From: Mactromeris polynyma
Lineage: Eukaryota > Mollusca > Bivalvia > Venerida > Mactridae
Direction of reading: 5' to 3'
NCBI GenBank assembly: GCA_032209605.1
Contig: JASFXZ010000029.1
Coordinates: forward strand, 2,903,001-2,967,000
Length of the DNA: 64,000 nt
Part shown: piece by piece, positions 58,301 to 64,000 of the stretch
How the letters are laid out: every line of letters starts with the position of its first letter
Position numbering within the stretch: the first letter of the stretch is position 1
Position numbers and translations under genes: made by a program
The notes under the pieces: generated by a model
Told to the model about the DNA's origin: nothing
What the model saw: the letters and a program-made list of their open reading frames with translations, nothing else
Databases searched by the model: none

Positions 58301-58362
58301 TCAGCGCAAGACTATTGTAACTCCTATGTATTTATATAGGAGTTATGATAGTCTTGCGCTGA
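58301..58362. ncRNA. Candidate small hairpin RNA (27-bp stem, 8-nt loop)
   Basis: TCAGCGCAAGACTATTGTAA then CTCCTAT (58301-58327), loop GTATTTAT, then ATAGGAGTTATGATAGTCTT then GCGCTGA (58336-58362). The only two non-Watson-Crick positions become U-G and G-U pairs if transcribed from the + strand, so the RNA stem would be unbroken. Could be a pre-miRNA-like locus or simply a small foldback element; no expression evidence exists here. Confidence 0.35.
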
Positions 58363-58819
58363 ACTCTAGACTTTCTTAACAGGGTTCTAATTTTTGGTAA
58401 AGAAAAATATGTTTCTACATTGTAAAGCTTAGTGCACCTAATATTGTATAAAACATTTTAATATTCCATAGATGTACAATTAATGAATCGATAATTACAT
58501 ATAATTACTAGCAAATAGTGGAAGGTAGCAGATTATTAATAGACTATATTGATAGTGACAATAGTGTCACAGTTGCTAGTCACATAAACCGGGGACTGCA
58601 AACTATTCAAATTACTGTGTTTATGAGGTCGACAGTCGTCTATATTTTCTAGTGCAGTCTTTATGGTATTTCAGTTGACCCGGTATGTCCCCTGCACACC
58701 ATAAAATGACCTTTTGAAGCCGAAGTGGGAAATTTACCTGCCAGTAGAGCAGTATAGGTCAAACAGACAATTTTGAATCCTAAGAAGGTCACTGCACAGC
58801 GCCAGTGAGACCCATTGTA

Positions 58820-59070
58820 CAGTTACCACTTTCCTGGTATAAAACCAGTACTTTCCTGTAGTCGAACATGTATTTTCCTGGTTATGTACCAGTGCTTTGT
58901 TAGGTGGGAAACACTGAAAAGCATTTCTGTTTTTAACGGCTGCACGAGGGATCGAAACCACGACCTTCGGATTGGCAAAGAAATGCTTTTAACGGCTGGA
59001 TGAGGGATTGAACCCACAACCTTCGGATTGGCTGTCATCAGCATTAACCACTTAGCAACTGGGCCGCCTA
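58820..59070 (-). mobile_element. tRNA-derived SINE, with internal duplication
   Basis: On the minus strand: GCTAAGTGGTTAATGC (A-box region) and GGTTGTGGGTTCAATCCC (B box), then a second GGTTTCGATCCC copy about 70 bp away. The downstream body repeats ACTTTCCTGGT/ATTTTCCTGGT. Confidence 0.6.
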
Positions 59071-59209
59071 AAAAACTGGGGACGGATTACCTTCTGTCCC
59101 TTAATAGAGGAAATATACTGAGAGCAAATATTAAGGTCACATTGACAGGAAGTTGCTATACAAGCAGGTGATTACTTGGGCAGTATATATTACGGACTGT
59201 TGTGTATAC

Positions 59210-59800
59210 CTTTCAAAAGCTCACTTCAGGCTTCCTGGCAGACCTTAATGAAAATAAAGTTCTTTTTATAAAGCTTGCTATTTTGCAAAATAAAGGCTTT
59301 TTAGGGTGATTGCTGTCAGCAAGTAAAGAACAAATATAGGCTAATGTTGACCATCTAAATTGATGGAGCGATGTGGCTGAGAGATGGGCTGGCAATGTGC
59401 ATGCCAATGCGACAATGACATATACAGCCAGGGCAATCAGAGACTGCCCTTCACAAATACTTAAGAAGATATATGCAAGTAAGTTCAAGTAGCATAATAA
59501 GGCTGCAGTTTTCACAAGTGAATAGTACAATATAAATGTAATATTCATTGCTCCCAAGAGACGCAGCAAACTGATTGAAAGTCTAAATGTTCGGAGAGTG
59601 AATTATAGGTTTTTTCAGAAAAAATAAAGGTTTTCAGGGCTCTAGAAATCCACTAGCCCGACGTCTTGGACTAGTCTAATGCTGAGTTGAAGTCTAATTT
59701 TACATTTCCATTAGTACCGGACAAGCGTCTTTGAAAAAAATCCTAGAGCCCTGGTTTTAAACGATTTTTCAAAAATTGAAAGTTATTACAGGTTTTGAAA
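59210..59800 (-). repeat. Dispersed repeat pair, copy 1
   Basis: Shares ATATTCATTGCTCCCAA, GACGCAGCAAACTG, GGGCAATCAGAGACTG and CATAATAAGGCTGCAGTTTT with 62335-62830. On the minus strand both copies read LLRLLGAMNI and FIL then KTA in the same frame, but neither is recognisable as a protein. Confidence 0.65.
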
Positions 59801-60084
59801 GTTTCACAAGGAGGCGTGTTACTTGAATAATGAATAAGATTTCCTTCAACTGTATCATCGAATGGTAAATACAAAATAAAATCAGCGAAAAAAATAATAT
59901 TCCGAATTATTCAACTTTTTGGGTGCAAATGTACCAGAACTTTGAAATAGATACATTTTGAAGGGTAGGGAGATATACATGTACAACGTTCCATTAAATA
60001 GCATTGTATCCTTTAAGTGTTGAGGAAATATTGTAATGTAATATAAGGAAAATGTCAAACAGTAACTTATCACTGTAGACAGGC

Positions 60085-60300
60085 GCCGCTGTCATAATGT
60101 CTCTCAGGATACACTTCATTGTGGCGTTACAAGAACTTGCATCTCTTGATTTCGAAGAATATATACTATACCATTCATGTTTCATTTCCAGTAAACATTC
60201 CAAATAGTTCATACCAAACACCCATCTTGTCTCATCCCTACTTGAATAATTTTCCTCATCAATTTCTGGTACATATTCAGATGCGAAGTATATAAGCAAA
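60085..60300 (-). CDS. Possible internal exon, unassigned (minus strand)
   Basis: A protein-like minus-strand ORF contains EIDEENYSSRDETRWVFG, MNYLECLLEMKHEWYSIY and ATMKCILRDIMTAAPVY. A pyrimidine-rich stretch ending in ATGTACCAG could be an acceptor just before EIDEEN; the downstream donor is unclear (TACA/GTGATAAG). The charged, non-repetitive composition is unlike the surrounding ORFs. No family recognised. It could belong to the gene ending at 43722 or to a transposon. Confidence 0.25.
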
Positions 60301-60535
60301 AAAGTTGTATCTCACTCTATATGAACATGCATTAGTTATATATAGCTGTTCTTTGCTTTTTAACTTGTTAATAGAATGACAAAGTTGTAGGTGTCCTATT
60401 TCGAGGCCAGATGGTAGAGCATGCTATTCTTGGTTACGTGCAAACGGTTAATAAGGGGCTACAGGGATCTACAAGCATCCAGGTACATTCACCAGGGTCA
60501 GTGCAAAAACTATTGCAACTTTTTTTGTTTAATGT

Positions 60536-60784
60536 AAGGGGCATAGGTTCCTACAGGCCGTGTAGACTGCGGCCTACACTTTTTTCTCGAAAAATTGAAA
60601 AAATAAAATGGCCGATACTGCAAGAAAAGTAGGAGTTATAAGATATATAAATCTTAAGATATTTAATGTATGTTTTTTATGTAATTGTAAGCATATTAAT
60701 CAGAATGAAATATACACTAAAACGCATTTTGACGATCAAGCTACAAAAAAAACTAGGCCATCACAGCTATTAGCTATGCCCCTG
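60536..60784. mobile_element. MITE with CAGGGGCGTAGC-type ends, copy 3
   Basis: AAGGGGCATAGG at the left and TAGCTATGCCCCTG at the right, flanked by AATGT on both sides. Internal AAAACGCATTTTGACGATCA matches copy 2. Confidence 0.65.
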
Positions 60785-62334
60785 AATGTTACAGTTACTA
60801 AAGGTCTGCTTAAAAACTTTAAAATCTGATTATAAACACAGCAATGCAGTAAATACATGTATCATAATACCATATACTGGCATTTGCAGATAATAATAGC
60901 TATCATATTGCAAGCTAACAGACATTTCATACAAACAATGGTTGAAGTGCAAAACTATTGAATTACCTGCAAGCAATAGATACCGTAGATCACAATATAT
61001 TTGCAACTGTCAAATTTTTGCTTAAAGCAGCATTTAACATATTTTACATGATTTAGTGGTAAAAAACTTTGTTTACATATTTGGTAAAGAACGACTCTTT
61101 TCGACGAAAATGTTTTTTTATTTCACTGAATTTTACACATTTTGCAATAAATAACGAATTTAACCCCTTTCTTCTGAGAAACTTGGCTGTGTCTGTCAAC
61201 ACGGTTTACTGTCATAACTTCAATAAATTCCATTAAATTGTAGTGAGAATAATATGTTCAAGATGGCATACAAATCCCAGTTTTATACAATAATATGCAC
61301 ATTTTTGTATACAGCATAAATTAAACAATTTATGAAATAGTCAAAGGTTACAAAATGGTCTGATTTCGATATATATAGAGTACTTGCGTAGTCAAAGTGA
61401 TCTACAGTATGTCTTAGGTCTTAGGTACATAGTCTTATTCTTTTGACAAAATATGCATAATCATCAATATTAGGTATCAGTGGTTTCAATTGTCTTCATA
61501 CAGACGTACACAATGTACTCGAGATCTACAACATTTCATTGTCACTGTTCTTACAATATGATTTCCAAAACCCCAAATAGAAGAATTTTCAAAAAAAGTT
61601 ATAATGCAATGTTTTAGAATGTGTCTGTATGAAGACATGAAGACATTTATATGCCATTTTATCAAAATTAGTACTTAGCATATTTTGATAGAAAAATTAA
61701 ATCTATCAAATTTAAAGAACCCAACCGAAATGACAATTGCTCTATAGGAAAACAGTTTGACACAGCGGTACGTTTTGTAAACCATTACCACACTATAAAT
61801 ATGTTATTTATTATTTTTGTAATTATATCCACCAAATCATGATTGCAAATACAGACAATCGATACTCTTTGAGAAACTTAAAGCTTGAGCATGTGCACAT
61901 AAAATTAGAAATTAATAACTTGAATACCTGTACAAATAACTGAAACTGGCGTGATATAATATTACTTTTAACAGTAATTGCTACAAAACTGTCGACAAAG
62001 ATTCACTACTGTCGACAGTGATTGGTAAATATTAATTATGCAATCATAATACACAAAGCAACATGAAGGAATAAGCCAAGCCAATTCTCATGCTTGAATA
62101 TCATATTCTGCGTATGAAGTTATTTGCTAGATTCTGAAGAAGTTATATAAAAAGATAATTACAGATTTGCACGCAATTACATCAGACAGACGAGTCTATG
62201 CCTGTCAGCATATTAGGGTAGACTATACTATCGATATACAGAAACAACCATATGGTATCATCTGGAATTCCCACGTCTATGGTATACATGCCTTTACAAC
62301 TTTAAACTGCAGATCTCTTAGCCAGTCACAATGA
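60785..62334. other. No gene seen
   Basis: AT-rich. A TGTCGACA-centred pair (ACTGTCGACAAAG, CTACTGTCGACAGTG) lies near 61990-62020. No exon recognised. Confidence 0.45.
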
Positions 62335-62830
62335 AAGTAAAAGTTTTTATAAAGGTGCAATTTAGCAAATTAAAGGTTTTAGAATGATTTCTGTAAAAAC
62401 AAAGAGCAAATAAAGGCTTGTTTTGATCATTTAATTTGATGGATTGATGAGAACGAGACAGATCAGCAGTGAGCCTGCCGATGCGAGGATGACAGGATCC
62501 TGTCTGGGCAATCGGAGACTGTCTTCACAAGTTTTTACGCACAAGGGGAATTATGCAAGTGCTCAAGGGGATTTATGCAAGTAGTATCATAAGACTGCGG
62601 TTTTCAAAAATGAATCACACAATATAAATGGTATATTCATTGCTCCCAAAAGACGCAGCAAACTGGGTGATATAACATAAAGGTTTGGAGAGTGAACAAC
62701 AGTTTTTTTTATGTATTTCAGAAAAAAAAACGGTTTAAAAAGATTTTCCAAAAAATACAGGTTATAACAGATTTTAAAGATTTCACTAGGAGGTAGCACT
62801 GGCACTGCCAGAACTAGCAAACTATGAAAA
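62335..62830 (-). repeat. Dispersed repeat pair, copy 2
   Basis: Homologous to 59210-59800, with an extra internal duplication (GGGGAATTATGCAAGTGCTC / GGGGATTTATGCAAGTAGTA). Confidence 0.65.
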
Positions 62831-64000
62831 TGGCTCACATTGATTTAAAATTTCTACTTTGAAGACAAAATAACCCCATTGACTAAATACAATTCGAAAC
62901 CTGTTCGCATCCTTGACATTTTGTGCCAGTCATATAATTTAAAGAATTTGCACATACTTCAAATTTTTCTCCAAAATTGAAATTTCTTCAGAGTGCTAAT
63001 GGTTTTAACGATTGCTTCATCACTTAGTTTTTTTATAATATGGATACATCAAAATATTTCCATATCAAAATTATAAACTTCTCCAAAATCTAGCATTTTC
63101 CAGATATATAAATATGTTTAAAATGTTGGTAAATACCAGCAAGATGTCTCCCCTCTGGCTAAACCAGAGATATGCAGTTCATATACTTGTGTGTTAGCTG
63201 AAAAAATGCATGTGCAATAAATCATCATAAATATGTCTATATATGGAATACTTTGACTATCTCAGGATTCTACGTATCCATGACAACGGGACTAGCACTA
63301 ATCTCTCTACATCTCGGTAAACAACACCTCGTGAAGTGCACATGTCCTACCTTTTCTTCATTAAAGCATTTTTTGAACCGCCTGAATTCTTTTTGTCATC
63401 GAAAGATTGTCGACTGTAATAAATTATTGTAATTAGTCTGATCTCTAACGAAGTACAGTATCTATATTTGTAAATTCCTGTTTCAGTCAACATCGCAGTA
63501 TAGTCGACCTCGAAATGAACACGTTTATTCATTTTACTGAGAAATGACAATAATGACTCATGCTTATATTTCATTTACATACGCAGATAATACTTGAAAT
63601 ATTTATACCATAACTCAGCTACTATCAAGCTGAAATTTACATTTAAAATGTACATGTGTACCAGGATAATTTTCTCCATGATTTGAAAATTAATATTTTA
63701 CGACGGATTTAAACATGGGGGTCTTAGACTCCCACATTTGCATATTAGGGAGTCCCTGACTCCCACATTTGCATATTAGGGAGTCCCTGATAAAATTTGC
63801 AAGCGCCAAGGAGATTTGGGGTGTAAGTAATTACCACAAAGGCGTTTAAATAATGAAAGGTGCCAATATGCCAAAATGGGCTAATCGGACCCTTGCAGGT
63901 CCCGCGGATGCACACCTGCTCATAAATGCGGGTCCACAGCCTGAAAATTGCGTCAGAGATGCAGAAAGGGGTCAACCCGGGAAATCTCTGCGACCCCTAG
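62831..64000. other. No gene seen; short 31-bp duplication
   Basis: GACTCCCACATTTGCATATT then AGGGAGTCCCT occurs twice in tandem (63727-63757, 63758-63788); each copy has GACTCCC/GGGAGTC inverted ends and an ATTTGCAT octamer. The last 120 bases are GC-richer and unassigned. Confidence 0.5.

Overview
This is a eukaryotic (metazoan) genome window. Genes are split by GT-AG introns, it is AT-rich, and it is crowded with minisatellites, foldback MITEs and tRNA-derived SINEs. That repeat mix and the ESE-type ETS genes suggest a mollusc, probably a bivalve; this is inference, because nothing in the window fixes the species.

The left 27 kb holds two tandem paralogous ETS transcription factor genes of the ESE (ELF3/EHF) type, both on the + strand. 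Each has the order acidic N-terminus, PNT/SAM domain, conserved acidic block, AT-hook, ETS domain, and all exon phases match. Gene A (about 152-8290) is cut by the window start. Gene B (about 17140-26970) appears complete, with inverted CCAAT, CACGTG and TATA box upstream of exon 1. Their 3' ends are still recognisably homologous around the poly(A) signals.

The main discovery is a second, atypical 3' ETS exon inside the last intron of both genes (5892-5997 and 24245-24350). It splices in frame to the constitutive first half of the ETS domain and replaces the end of the recognition helix, the wing and the last beta strand. Gene A keeps both this exon and the canonical one. In gene B the canonical exon is broken by a stop after seven residues plus a small deletion, while the atypical exon is about 95% identical to that of A, with four of five differences silent. 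A 63-nt noncoding stretch just downstream is identical in A and B, although the constitutive ETS exons are only about three quarters identical. TCGTCTGC and TGCATG motifs cluster around the exon, as expected of regulated splicing. Gene A thus looks like a two-form ETS switch, and gene B like a copy devoted to the atypical form.

The remaining 37 kb is mostly repeats. Tandem arrays have units of 18, 19, 39, 36/37, 41, 43, 14 and 40 bp (10.7-15.1, 32.8-36.1, 37.7-38.3, 49.8-50.0 and 53.8-57.9 kb are the main ones). TA-flanked palindromic MITEs with CAGT...ACCT ends are scattered throughout, and a 1.76-kb TA-flanked element at 39.4-41.2 kb contains two nested MITEs. One credible terminal coding exon of an unidentified minus-strand gene lies at 43722-44019. 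The long ORFs elsewhere lie inside tandem repeats and are by-products of repeat periodicity.
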